This document shows, piece after piece, positions 34,501-45,669 of a DNA stretch of 64,000 nucleotides (positions are counted from its first letter, which is position 1; each line of letters starts with the position of its first letter). The position numbers and the translations under genes are program-made. The notes under the pieces were generated by a model. That model was not told the DNA's origin. It did not search any database and saw only the letters and a list, made by a program, of their open reading frames with translations. The stretch comes from Leptidea sinapis (taxonomy: Eukaryota; Arthropoda; Insecta; Lepidoptera; Pieridae). Where the stretch lies: positions 2,108,001-2,172,000 of the forward strand of contig NC_066283.1 of the NCBI RefSeq assembly GCF_905404315.1. The letters run 5' to 3'.

Positions 34501-35358
34501 TGTATATATTATATTATTGACTACATGTTTACTATCAAAACATTATTTTTTGATAAGACCACCATCACTCACACAATTTTTTTTTAAAACCATCATGTAC
34601 AAACCACAAATTGAAAACATAGCATTTCCACCCTTAAAAAGTACAATTATGATTAAGTTACGACTTTAATCCAATTATTTTTAGTCTCAAATAACACAAT
34701 ATATAACATAACCAAACTAAAAATAATTAAGACACAATTTCCATATGATTTATTATTCTATTAAGTGAGAGTTGTAGTTAATATTTTAGTTTCGTAATAT
34801 AAAATTGTTTCATAAATAGGTCACGAGTAACTGGGGTAGTAAATTGTACTTTTATAAATGTCAACTGCGGGCCTAGAGACAAATAAAAAAAAATCACTTT
34901 GATACGGTCAAAGTATTAGTATATCAAAGCATGATTTATAGCTAATTGGTTGTGAGGTGTTTATAGTTCTGAATTATTCATACTAAACATAATTATTCCA
35001 AATTAAAATGTTTATGTGAAATTGTTTGAGAATTCTTGGAAAATTTTATTACAAATACACTATAATATCAAACAAAGTAATTTTATTGTATTTAAGCATT
35101 GTAATAAAAATTAATTAATAAGCTCTTGAGCTCCCAGTTTTAACGAAACACTAGAAAACCAAAAATTGTAATTTAATATTGGATTTTTATCAAGCTTTTG
35201 ACACTTTAACCTACCTAGCAGTAGTATTCAAAATTAAGAGTTCTGTGCTGTACTTGGCAAAGGTACAGGATGTTTACTTAAACAGGAGCCTGTTTCCGCA
35301 AAGAAACCACTAAGTTGGGTCAATTTGGCGTGCTGTGGTATAGTTATACCAAATAATC

Positions 35359-35411
<53 letters not shown>

Positions 35412-38400
35412 ACATGAAAATTACTAATAAACAAATGAAAAATTACAACTCTTCAAACAAGTAACCACACAAAGGCTTGTTTCTTGTGATGTAAGTGGGT
35501 GATATAACACTGTATAGTGTGATCATTGGTAAAAAACATATGCAATAGAGGTTTTTATCTATTCATGCACTAAATTAAGCAAATATAGCAAAATATTAAG
35601 GTAGAGCAAAATTAAAACTGCCAAAAATTCACCTCTAGAAATAGAAAATATTTCAAGAGAATCATCAGATCAGTTTATAGATGTTAATTGGTATCAGATT
35701 CTTAGAATTTCGAATTTACAGCACTGGCCCCCACACCCTTCAAACAACAACAAAGCCCTATATTTTGTAATATTCTGTAGCACTGTTTATAAACAGCCAA
35801 CCATAAAAAACTCAAGGGAAAACAATTTCATTACCTGTGTTGCAAGATAATTTGTCAAAAACTAAATTTTTTGAAGAATTTGGAAATGAGTATCAAAAAC
35901 TTTAGGTACATAAAGCACCTTTATGTACCTATGAGAGTATATTTTACAAAATTTATTTATTACAAAATTGAAGTTGAAATTATTTTAGTGCACATACCCC
36001 TCTCCATCAATGGATTTGGTCCCATCATGTCACCCTGTGGTGGTGGTACTAAAAACTTCTTGATTTCAGCAAGAGCATAGGCAATTCTGGCATGTGCTTC
36101 AGCTGGTGGTGCCCGGGCTGAGATTTCCACATGGAGCTCATCTGTTAGATGTGAATACTTTGGGTCCAAAGAGTTGCGGAGTTCTTCTTCCTTTTCCCTG
36201 TGTTGTTTATAATGCAAAATTGGGAGTGAATATCAAACTCATAAAATTTAGACAAATTAGAATTTATTTAAATATTCAGCAGAGTTGGCCGATGAGAGAG
36301 CATAGAATACTTATTTCTGTTTTAATTTATTTGAACAAGAATTGTTATTTATATGCTTAATAAAACAAATGGAACAATTTTTAGGGGAGAATATTTATTC
36401 AATCCTCTTAAATGAATTGATATACACAATAAAATTTATGAATGATGAGGGATTCAAACCCGTGACCGTGTTAGGGCTCTTTCTTTAGTATTGAACAAAG
36501 CATACAAAATTTATCGACGAAATGTCACTTGAACAGTTGACCCAGTTGGAATGAGCACTCGCACAGAACGCGAGATGTCGCAGGTGTGACCCCATATCAT
36601 TCATAAATTTTGTTTTCAAATTTTACTGTGTAACAATGCGAGAAGTGAGAGCTGTCGCTTCAAAAAAAAAAATAACAATTGGTCAAAATAACAATAGACC
36701 TATTTTACATGAGCACTATTAAAAATAAATGATGTATTTTTTCAGTTTAATCTGTTGTATTAGTAATCATATTAGTTGTCTGTGGTATAAATATAAATGA
36801 AATTATATTTTATGGTTACATAATAATTATGTTTAAACAAACTCTTTAAATTTTCGGTATCCATATTCTAATAGTAACAGAGATGGACAAGAAACTTGTG
36901 TTATAAATGGTTCTTACTTGCTTCTCATAGACCCCCTGCCTAGAACAGCCATCTTACACATTGTGTCTTCTTGGAGTTGTTTCAATGTATTACCCTTCGG
37001 TCCTAACAACTGACCTACAAAGTTGAACTGAAACAAATTTAATAAATCGCTTATTTTTTTTATATTTGTAAGTAATCAGTTATGGGTGATTGAGACCAAA
37101 TTTTGTTAGTTAATTTTAAGGCTTCAGATTTAAGAAAGCTTTTGTGATTAATTTTAAGTTTATTTGATATTAACTAAATTTAATATAAAATGACTAGCTG
37201 ACCCAGCAAACGTTGTATTGCCGATATTAAAATTGCAATGCAAAAGTAACTGTTGATTGTAGATGGGTGAAAATTTGAAGTTGTATGTTTTTTAATGCTG
37301 ACTTCTTTTAATGCACATATTTTTTAATGCTGACTCATAATCAAACAAATTTTAAAAAAAATGTCAAAAAAATTAAAAAAAAAAATTTCGTTCGGCCCCG
37401 CACACCGTGATACGAGAATTTTATATATTACATATTAAATTGCTTTACCTTTGGAAATTCCTTCACTGGCACAATAACTTTGATTGCCACCTTAATAGGT
37501 TTTTCATGCATGACATCAACATACTTGGATTCTTTTGGTGGGACACGACCCAATGATTGGACTTTTGCAACCTCTGAAAAGAATCAATAATTAGGGACCT
37601 TGACAAGTATTTGTATAAGTAAACATCTGACCATTAAAAGGCATTTATTTTCTCTAAATTGATTCCTTTAGAATTAGTTTTGATTTGATTTTTGATTTCT
37701 AATAACTACTAGATACTACTACCACTTCTGAAACAAATGGCACTCTGAGAGAGTAGAAGTGGCGCAAGAAACTCTCCCAGCATTCTTTTTTCTGCACTCT
37801 TTTAAATAAAAATATACAATATTGTACAATCATTTCGATCGCTATAAAATAATCACAATAGTCCCAGGCTGTCAGATCATTTAGATATTCAGCAGTGGAG
37901 TAATAGGATTGGTAGAAGGTTCAGTAGATTTTGGTGTTGACATTTGTCAGTAGTCGATACTTGTATCCGAAGCCTACTGAACCTTCTACCAAATAATAAC
38001 CCTGACTTTATTTGTGTATAAAGTCACAAAAGAAAAGATAGACAAATTTTTGTTCCAAAGTGTTAACATATGCTCTTTAGGAAGCATTTCATTAAACACA
38101 AATTATCATTTTTTACTTAATAATAAACAAAATATCTGAATTCATCCGATTAGTCTGGCTACTGATTAGAGATTCCAAACACACAAATGAAAAGTTTGGG
38201 TGTCATACAGCATTAGCTGACCACTACATATAAGGATAAGTGATGGGCCGAACATGGGTTTCACCGAATATTCGGTAAAACTTTTACCGAACCGAATATT
38301 CGGTACATATATTTTCCTTCAATTAAGACCTGATTATAATATATTATTCTAAAGAGTTTACACAGCAGCCTAACCCCAAAACAGCTAGATAGTAGATACC

Positions 38401-39918
38401 TATATTTTGCATTAAGTTATTATCTTTTTATCAACCTACTTTAATTGAAAATAAAGCTTCAGTGACGACAAAAAACAGAAAGCTATACTCTAAAATACTT
38501 ACCTCATTACACTGTACACTCAAATCATGATAATACACGGGTCAATAACAGTAAAAACTTTAAGTAACACTTTGCCAAATATTAGGTGATTCAGCCAAAT
38601 ATCCGGCCGAATATGAATATTCGGTAAAGCTGCCGAATATAAAATGAACATTCGGCCCATCTCTAATAAGGATCACAATTCACAATCAGGGCCATGGTAT
38701 TAAAATCAAACAGCTTCGTAATTACAATTTATATGTGATGAGACCGACTAGTGTTATTATATCATGATTTAATTAGTCGAACCTAGTTCGTCCACAGTTC
38801 AGTTTTTATCAACTTTCTAGCACATTCCAGCTGTGTAATGAGCTTTGTTATGCAGTATTTGCAGGACAAAATGACACAGTCCGTAGGGTACATTGACCCT
38901 TTTGCTTTTTACATACAATTATTACTTAACTAGCTGACCCGGCAAACATTGTTTTGCCATATAAATTATTTTTAGAGTTAGACTGTTTCTTGGACATTGC
39001 TTTATTTTTCTAAAATAAACATAGCTTAAGTTACTCGTTATTACATCAGCTACCTGCCAATAAAAGTTGGCGGATTAGCCGGAACAAACAGACAGACAGA
39101 CAAAAATTTAAAAAAATGTTATTTTGGTGTATGTACCGTATTCATAATATACATTTAGTAAAAAACAGTTATTACACTATTACAAACAGACACTCCAATT
39201 TTATTTAAATGTATAGATAATTCACACAATATTTTTATAAATTATAGCCTATATGTTATTCTGGTGTGTAAGCTATATTATTGCAAAGTTTCATCAAAAT
39301 CCATACAGTAGTGTTTGCGTTAAAGGAGTACAAACATACAAACTTTCACATTTATAATATTAGTAGGAAGTATAAGAAAGAGCCAAAAAAAGTGTTTAGT
39401 GTATCTTTTGTTAACATAAAATGTGTGGAATAGTGACTTGTGGAATTAGTAGATACATAAGCAATAGGTTCATATTTCATTGTTATGTTTGGACCAATAC
39501 TACAAGTACATCGTTTGAGTTACGGACACTGTTGGGCACTAGGCAAGCAAAATTTATGAAAACAGGCGAATGTTATATACTCTCATGACAATTGTACAGT
39601 AAAAAGTCTTGGTAAAATATTAACAATTATCACATTAGATACTTATTGTCATCAAATTCACAAATTGTGACCCAAAAATACCGGCAGGAGATGATTGTTG
39701 AGGTTATGCCTTCATAAAAGATCACAAATTATTCACAAACCTGTATCAATAAGTCTGCATGATATAGGAAACTTAGAGTTAGTTAGTTTTATTTTTTCTG
39801 CAAGTAATTCCCGCATGTATTCGCCAGCTTTTTCGTTCATATTATTAGACGCGTCCTCGCCATCTTGATTTGAGTCACGATTAGAATTGCGTTTAAAATC
39901 ACCGCTGTTATCAGCCAT
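28539..39918 (-). CDS. STAR-family KH-domain RNA-binding protein (Sam68/KHDRBS type)
   Basis: Eight minus-strand coding exons join in frame to 395 residues: 39918-39741, 37573-37449, 37027-36918, 36197-35998, 34255-34106, 31424-31213, 30736-30644 and 28658-28539. All introns are GT-AG. A QUA1 dimerisation helix (about 28-60, GEYMRELLAEKIKL) is followed by a maxi-KH domain (about 80-170) with the RNA-gripping loop GPKG at 110-113 and GRGSMR after it. QUA2 comes next, then a proline/arginine/methionine repeat tract (about 256-290, RPMPPPRQMPPARPMQPSRP) and a tyrosine-rich tail (QDYYYENS...FYEDDYYK) before the stop. STAR proteins bind bipartite U(A)AA motifs and regulate splicing and are modified by Src-type kinases; for this protein that is inferred. 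Introns hold a hAT-type miniature element, a 19-bp hairpin and LINE debris. Confidence 0.95.
28690..29070 (-). pseudogene. RTE-type LINE C-terminal fragment
   Basis: Minus-strand sequence carries the end of an RTE-like ORF (VKSSNGVPEDAVLQ...MDRRSGQDRRNTLDEGSAGPI) and its 3' tail ('ccgacgg...atgatgatgt'-like). Relatives are at 51990-52200 (minus) and 55310-55650 (plus). It is frameshifted and lies within the last intron of the KHDRBS-like gene. Confidence 0.7.
29551..29915 (+). repeat. Dispersed repeat, family C (KHDRBS-like intron)
   Basis: It begins 'actagctaactctacagacg' and shares 'tcaataaattctctcacag', 'caaaacaaatattggaaata' and 'gttggactaagctgcactcc' with the copy at 5950, ending near 'atttatatatattaagatt'. 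Confidence 0.75.
30061..30480 (+). pseudogene. RTE-like LINE C-terminus and 3' UTR
   Basis: With one frameshift this encodes WRLVGHFMRDETPKWTRAIT, then GGPRWTRITRNRKEWKTLEE AFVEGQTVNR, the conserved C-terminal end of RTE-like ORFs. A non-coding tail runs to about 30480. It is dead, in the last intron of the KHDRBS-like gene and opposite to it. A 24-bp tandem duplication ('accatcttatatacatacaa' unit) precedes it at about 29998-30045. Confidence 0.75.
30930..31135 (-). repeat. Dispersed repeat, family A, partial
   Basis: Minus-strand copy lacking the outer end. It contains 'ctgtgtttcggtttgaagga', 'agctagtgaaattactgggc' and 'aacgtcctgctcgtctcgtc'. It sits between exons 6 and 7 of the KHDRBS-like gene. 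Confidence 0.75.
31985..32380 (+). repeat. Dispersed repeat, family B, partial
   Basis: It contains the family blocks 'cgggtgaaaatttgaagttg', 'tatgaaaaatagatgtagg' and 'acacgagaattttataa'. The usual head is missing. Intron location, opposite to the KHDRBS-like gene. Confidence 0.7.
32640..32990 (-). pseudogene. LINE 3' end fragment (KHDRBS-like intron)
   Basis: Minus-strand reading gives RSSTVRFSRSFLPRTTK...LPCAVFPGRYDMGT and the 3' UTR, the end of the jockey/CR1-type family also present at 21190-22640. It is short, with internal shifts. Confidence 0.8.
35363..35408. repeat. (AT)n microsatellite
   Basis: An uninterrupted run of 23 AT dinucleotides lies in the intron between exons 4 and 5 of the KHDRBS-like gene. 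Confidence 0.95.
36429..36611. mobile_element. Miniature inverted-repeat element (KHDRBS-like intron)
   Basis: Its ends are inverted copies: left 'aaaatttatgaatgatgagg', right read backwards 'aaaatttatgaatgatatgg'. The middle has 'ttcaaacccgtgaccg' near the left and 'gtcgcaggtgtgaccc' near the right. About 183 bp with no coding capacity; it lies 212 bp upstream of exon 4. Confidence 0.65.
37190..37435 (+). repeat. Dispersed repeat, family B, next to exon 2 of the KHDRBS-like gene
   Basis: It runs from 'actagctgacccagcaaacg' to 'cgagaattttatatatt', with a shortened body. Its end lies only 14 bp from the exon 2 donor at 37448, so it fills the start of intron 2. Confidence 0.75.
37909..37992. 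repeat. Perfect 19-bp inverted repeat (hairpin)
   Basis: TTGGTAGAAGGTTCAGTAG at 37909-37927 is repeated as its exact reverse complement at 37974-37992, with 46 nt between. The transcript of intron 1 of the KHDRBS-like gene would fold here into a strong hairpin. It follows LINE 3'-end-like sequence (37735-37875, 'gtggcgcaagaaactctccc'). Confidence 0.85.
38238..38665. mobile_element. hAT-type miniature element with 8-bp target duplication
   Basis: This 428-bp element is flanked by identical 8-mers ATAAGGAT (38230-38237 and 38666-38673). The ends are inverted: left AAGTGATGGGCCGAAC, right read backwards TAGAGATGGGCCGAAT. Inside, short units with the core ATTCGG are repeated in both orientations near each end. 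It encodes no transposase and lies in intron 1 of the KHDRBS-like gene. Confidence 0.88.
38933..39375 (+). repeat. Dispersed repeat, family D
   Basis: It starts with the shared head 'tagctgacccggcaaacatt' but has a different body: 'attagccggaacaaacagac' and 'catacagtagtgtttgcgtt', ending 'cacatttataatattagtag'. Located in intron 1 of the KHDRBS-like gene. Confidence 0.65.
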
Positions 39919-41191
39919 TTTAAATGGTAACGTAACTTATTATTATAGTTTCAATAAATTTTAAGTAATTTTATTTTATTTTCTCCGACATTCAGGAGGT
40001 AATTGAGATTTCAAAGAGACCAAGCCAAGCCAAGCCAACCAACAGCCAACTTCCAAAATCCAAGAGCGGAAAATGGAAATCTAAATTGAAATGGTTTGAC
40101 AAGTGACAATTGACAGTCTTTATTGGGTGTGACAGTCTATGACTAAACCATACACCTTACTTTTGACGCTTGACAGTTCGTTCACAAATTTGCCCCTCGG
40201 TTGGCGATTTATTGGTAGGCCTTAGAGGTAATTCGTATAGTACCATAGTTCCTTGTTTGGAATACATATTAAATGAATTATTTTATTAAATAGATCATAG
40301 CGCTAAGTTGCTCTTTAATAATGTACAAATTTAATATACTTGTGTTTTAAATATGTAGATACGTATGTGTTACCAGAGAATTTCATACAATAAAAGATAA
40401 TTTACTTATAATAGCTCGATAAGAAATGGTTACATATAGTACAATGAAATTATTTTTATTGAAATATTCTTTAACTGGATTAAGACGTATTTCACTTGAC
40501 TCTCACTACCTGGGTAGGTAGTAGATAGTTCCCCAGGATGTGCTATCCACTTTATGTGCTATAATATACATATTTTGTTTGATTTATATGCTAACCTATT
40601 AATAAATTATAACGAAATATAAAACAATAATTTCATGTTGGAAAAATAGTTAAAATAAAATCCTATTTGTTCAACTATTTTCTATGATGTTCACCACAGT
40701 TCACTTAAATAGTTTATAGGTCGGTTTGTCTTTCATTAAAATGACAAATTAATTTTTAAATAATGATTAAGAAACTCAAAACTAAAACTGGTTATAAGTA
40801 ATTTTTATTAGATCAATAAATAATAATACATTTCATAAACAATTTAAAACACTACGTTTAATACATTTTATCAAAATTGACGATAAGAAGATAGACGACA
40901 ATAATTATACCCAAAAAGTAAAATGCGTTTCGTAATTAGGATGTATTTACCCCGCGCTTATAAAGTTTTCACGTCTATCGTGTAAAGCACAATTTTTTTT
41001 GCTAATATTATGCTTGTGCAAATGTAAATTGTTAGTGACTGGTGCATTGCGATGTTAACGGGGTGGTATTGCGGAAGATACCCTCTGCGAAGGTTAACAA
41101 TAACTTGATCCCATAAAAATTAATGATCTTAACCTAGGTACCTACATCCGTTACTTTGATTATATAAATAAACGAATTGAAATAAAGTTAT

Positions 41192-44100
41192 TTATTTCGG
41201 CTTTTCTTTGACTTTGCTACGAGAATGTTGTACAATTATAATACAGAAGTCTTTATGAGGTGCCGTCATTATTTCTACTTTCTTTGTATTAACTCGCAGT
41301 ACCATGACTTCGTCGAATGGATTCTGAAAAGTGTATAAATTTCACTTCATTATTACTTTATTTTTAAGAAAACTGCGTCTATTAGATTAAATATCTACAA
41401 ACTTTTAGAAAGTACAAACAGGAGTTTGACCTTGTTTTTTGAGGTTAGACATCTATATCGATTACTAACTAAACTCAGCATAAAGTAAAAAAAAAGTATA
41501 AGTAAAAATTAATAAAAAAAAAAAAGAAAAATGAAGAAGCAATACATAAAAAGCTACGAAAAATGTCTGAATATATGGACTTTTTTCTTTTTTCCACGTA
41601 CGTTTTTTTCCATACAGTAGAATGAGTTTCTTTGTGCGGTTCTTTCAATGATGTGATACGACATGGGTTCCTTCAAAAAAAGCGCGCATATTTTTCTAAA
41701 AGGCTGGCAACGCTCCTGTAATTGTTATGGTGTAGCAGAAGGATGTGGACAGCGGTAATCACTTAGCACCAACCATTACGCTCGTTAGTTCTCCTCTTCC
41801 ATAAATAAAATGATATATACATACTGTATACATATTATGTACAGAACCGTTCAAAATAAGTAGTTCAACTAACAAGTCAAAAAAACATTAAGCCTAAAAT
41901 ATAATAATAAGAATAATGTAGGAATATACCACTTCCTTGACACAGTTCTGTACCATTACGCCTAAACGATGCATTGCAAGACTATAGGCTGTTGCGTTCA
42001 TAAGATGCATGTTCGTCAGTATGGGCTCACCTGAAATTGATTCACATAAAGTAAAAAGGCACGTAACTTAACCTTAGCATATTTGCTATGCGTCGCAGGC
42101 AGTCGACAGCGTGCAACTTTTGGTTGTTTTTTTTTTAAGTGGAGAGCATAATTAACAGCCAGCTCTTGGTATACATAAAAGGTTGTTTGGAAGTTGATCA
42201 ACGATCGAAGTATGGCTTTCGCCATGGTTGGTCGGCAGGCGATCTTCTGGTATACCTAACACATAGATAGGCTACCGAAATTAAGGGGGAAGGCCTGGCA
42301 GTTTGCCTGGATATAGCGAAGGCCTTTGATCGAGTATGGGACAAGCCACTTCTCTCCAAACTTCCATCATTGGGGCTTCCCGAGATCTTATGCAAGTGGA
42401 CCTACAGCTTCCTCACTGGGCGCAGCATAAAAGTAATTGTGGATGGTTATTGCTCGAGCCCGAAGCCCGTGAACGCTGGAGTGCCCCAAGGCTGTGTGCC
42501 ATCTCCCACACTGTTTCTTCTGCATATCAATGATATGTTAGACACCTCCAACATACATTTCTATGTAGGCGACAGCACTGGTGATGCCGTATTCACCGGC
42601 CATGCAGGTCTCTCTCGGGAAATCGTCGACCAGTGCCGGGAGAAACTTATGCCTTCTATCGAGTCTCTCTCGAGAATCTCACGAAATGGGCTAAATTAAA
42701 CCCAAACGACTCAAGTTTGCGCGTTTACCATTAAAAACCCCATTTGTCGTTTCTCTTCGACAACACTTCCCTTAAAGCCTCGCCTAGTATCGGAATACTG
42801 GGTCTCGAAATCTCGAGCCATTGCCAATTCCGTGGCCATCAAAGAGGGCAAAGACAAAGCTGCCAAGAAACTGGGAATTATAAATAGAGCACGGCATCAA
42901 GTCTGGCGCACCTCAATTGATACTGGTTGGCTTGATCCATTTGTGCAACGCAGAGCAGCTCGAATCGTCGGATACCCAGTGTTCTGTGAACGGCTGGATC
43001 ACTTGGCGTTGCGTAGAGACTTTGCTTCATTGTGTGTCAACTACTGCATTTATAACGGGGAGTGCTCCAAAGAGCTGTTTCACCTGATTCTTGGCACCAA
43101 ATTCCACATTCGCACGACACGCCACAAATTAGGATATCATCCCCATCATCTGGATGTGTGGCGGTCCTCCACAGTGCGATTTTCAAAAAGCTTTCTTCCA
43201 CGTTCTACAAACCTGTGTGAGGAGCTTTCATGTGCGGTGTTTCCGGGACGATACGACATGGGTACCTTAAAAAAAGCGCGTACACCTTCCTTAAAGGCCG
43301 GCAACGCTCTGTTTTTACAATCCTTTTGGATTAGTATCGACAAAATTCAGTGGTGCCCACCTTAAGGTTATTTTCCTGCAATCATTATAAATAAGTAGGT
43401 AGGTGCAAAAATTCGCTTGAACATAAAATTTCTACGTAACAGTTATAATTTTATTAGACACTGATTGTCCACCATTTGTCAAACAATCTATTGCGATCAA
43501 ATATAAACCTGTTTTTATGTTTTTCAAAGAATTATCAGCCAAGTGTATCATGAATCAATGTTGTCCATGGTACATATTTAGTTTTGTACATTTTCAGAGA
43601 TTATGTTACCAGAGCGAACATATTACCCAATAAAATATGCATACGGGTTACCTAAAGTTAAGTGATCACCGTCACCCACATTTTCCTGCTATATGCTGTA
43701 TCCTGCAAGAAGTCACAGGAGCGTTTTCATGCTATATAAAAGTCTTCCGGATACAGATTTTCCGATACTAGTCTTACAACTACTGTGTTTGAAGGTTGTG
43801 GTTGCCGGTATAATTACAAAAACACTAGATATTTTAGTCTCAACGGGACTGGACAGTGGTAGTTGTGAAGAATTAAAACACTATGTTATGGACTTTTTTT
43901 TTTAGAAAAAAAGAGGTGTTTCATTGTATGATAAATGATTTGCCATGACCATTACAATGCAGTGCTGCTCAAGATTCTTAAAATACCCGGCTAAAAATAC
44001 GGCTTGATTCTTTGGCGTTGCGTAAAGATGTGGGTTCCCTCTGCATCTTCTACCACATTACTGGGGAGTGCTTAGAGGAGCTGTTCGGGTTGATTCCATC

Positions 44101-45669
44101 GGCCGAATTCCAACACCGGACATTACGACAAAATGCTAAATACCACCCGTATCACGTTGACGTCTGGTATTCCACAACCGGACGTATTGCAAGAATTTTC
44201 TTGCCTCGCACAGCCACTTTGTGGAATCAATTACCGGCTGCTGTTTTCCCGAACTGATACGACTTAGGGACCTTCAAGAAAAAAGCATAGTCCCACCATA
44301 AAGGCCGGCAAAACATCTCTTGACACATGTTGTTGCGGATGTCCATGGGAGAATGCCTCACCACTCCCCATCCCGTGAGTCTCTTGCCCGTTTGCCCCCT
44401 CTTTTATAAAAAAAAACAAATTCTAAGCGGCGCGGCGTCACATTTTGCGCTCGTTACTTTAAGAAATATGATATGTTATCTCATTTGCCAAGTAATTTGA
44501 GTAACTAGCTCTTTCGGCCTCATTAAGAAAGATAAATATGGATAGATTAATACCTTCATTGTTCGCCATTATAACACCTTCGACGGAGTCATCCTCCATA
44601 ATTCTGTCCACTATTGGATTTATCTCGTTCAGAGATGCCGTCTGTAATTTCATAGCTTATTAATTTTTAGTAGCTTATTTTAATATATTTATGCAAATAA
44701 TAACTGCGATCCTGAACAGATCATCGGACCATCTTGTGGGAAGCCTACATACACTGCGTCTTCCACGGTAGAAGGTAAAAGTAATCTTTTTTCTACACTG
44801 AGGGCAACGCAGGACTGATCGTCGTGGATATCTTTGGGGGGAGCTTTTGTCGAGCAACGAAGTCGGTTGTATTTTATAATTAATTTTTTATTTTTTGATT
44901 AATGATGACTACTAATTTATCTGAATATATTGTATAGACCTACTAAATTTTACAATGCAGCAATGAACGTAAGCATATTGCAATTTGATATCAGACAGTT
45001 TGAAATTATTTCACAGATCGCACCTGTACTGATCGCATTTACTGTAAGTCGGTAAGGAGTTCCATTGATCATCTATATCATCATCATATTCGACTACGAC
45101 AGTTACTTGACCATTACGACGTTACCGTAGGTGACTCAAACATCCGGATAGAATATCCGAAAATATTCGCCTGAGTATCGAAGTAAGAATTGAAGAGTTT
45201 CGTTACTTTGTCATGGCTCCTTTAGTCAGAATTCACCAAACTCTCATCAAACTATATTTGAAGGACATCTTTTCTAATAACAAAAGAATAATCGAAATCG
45301 TGTGATGTGTGATGTCGTTCACATACTTAAACATACTTGTATGGTTTTCTCATGGATGCCAGTGTCAGATCTAGATTAATTGACTTGCAATGGGACCACA
45401 TGGGAAGCACCAGCTTTCTAATAAAAAAAATCATCGAAATCGGTTCACCCAGTCGAAAGTTATGAGGTTACAAAAATAAAAAAAATATACCTTCGAATTC
45501 AGAACTTCCTCCTTTTTTAAAGTCGGTTCAAAATGGCCGTAATTTCGCGACTTATAATATACACAATTATTATATAATGACGTCATTATACGTATATATA
45601 TTTAATACTTACAGTTCGAACGAGCCTTTCGTCGTTGTAGTTTTTCAGCAAGTTTGTTAAAATTTTCAT
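41192..45669 (-). CDS. Divergent roadblock/LC7-like protein (paralogue 2)
   Basis: Four minus-strand exons: 45669-45613, 44641-44554, 42030-41930 and 41323-41192. They give about 125 residues. The core is MEDDSVEGVIMANNEGEPIL, then NATAYSLAMHRLGVMVQNCV and EVMVLRVNTKKVEIMTAPHK, then FCIIIVQHSRS. Order, spacing and intron phases copy the canonical roadblock gene at 18044-23147: phase 0 before the first helix, phase 1 after the glycine, and a 101-nt third exon. A basic tail (KVKEKPK) extends past the usual end. The first exon (MKILTNLLKNYNDERLVRT, donor GTAAGT) is chosen because the next exon opens at an acceptor. A simpler start at 44653 inside ATTACAG would give 110 residues. It probably joins dynein complexes, but this is inferred. 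Intron 2 holds a LINE. Confidence 0.88.
41590..41810 (+). pseudogene. LINE 3' end fragment
   Basis: It is a degraded plus-strand copy of the end of the jockey/CR1-type family ('cgacatgggttccttcaaaa', 'ggctggcaacgctcctgtaa', 'ttctcctcttccataaa'), in intron 3 of roadblock paralogue 2. Confidence 0.7.
42200..43330 (+). pseudogene. Jockey/CR1-type LINE fragment (paralogue 2 intron)
   Basis: Frames encode SLDIAKAFDRVWDKPLLSK, LPEILCKWTYSFLTGRSIKV, NAGVPQGCVPSPTLFLLHIN, DMLDTSNIHFYVGDSTGDAV (the catalytic YADD is replaced by YVGD), and the C-terminal RVQRRAARIVG-like to FLPRSTNLCEELSC end. It has frameshifts near 42700-42850 and a deletion before VQRRAARIV. It is inserted opposite to the host gene. 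Confidence 0.9.
43915..44520 (+). repeat. Family A repeat split by a LINE 3' end
   Basis: Family A sequence runs to about 43985 ('ccattacaatgcagtgctgc', 'aagattcttaaaat'). A LINE 3' fragment follows to about 44415 (LRKDVGSLCIFYH..., TTGRIARIFLPRTATLWNQL). Family A then resumes ('ctaagcggcgcggcgtcaca', 'ctcatttgccaagtaatttg'). The outer edge stops 34 bp from exon 2 of roadblock paralogue 2. Confidence 0.7.
45340..45530 (+). repeat. Dispersed repeat, family F
   Basis: It contains 'ggttttctcatggatgccag', 'atcggttcacccagtcgaaa' and 'cttcctccttttttaaagtc'. It lies in the first intron of roadblock paralogue 2, 80 bp from its first exon. Confidence 0.7.
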
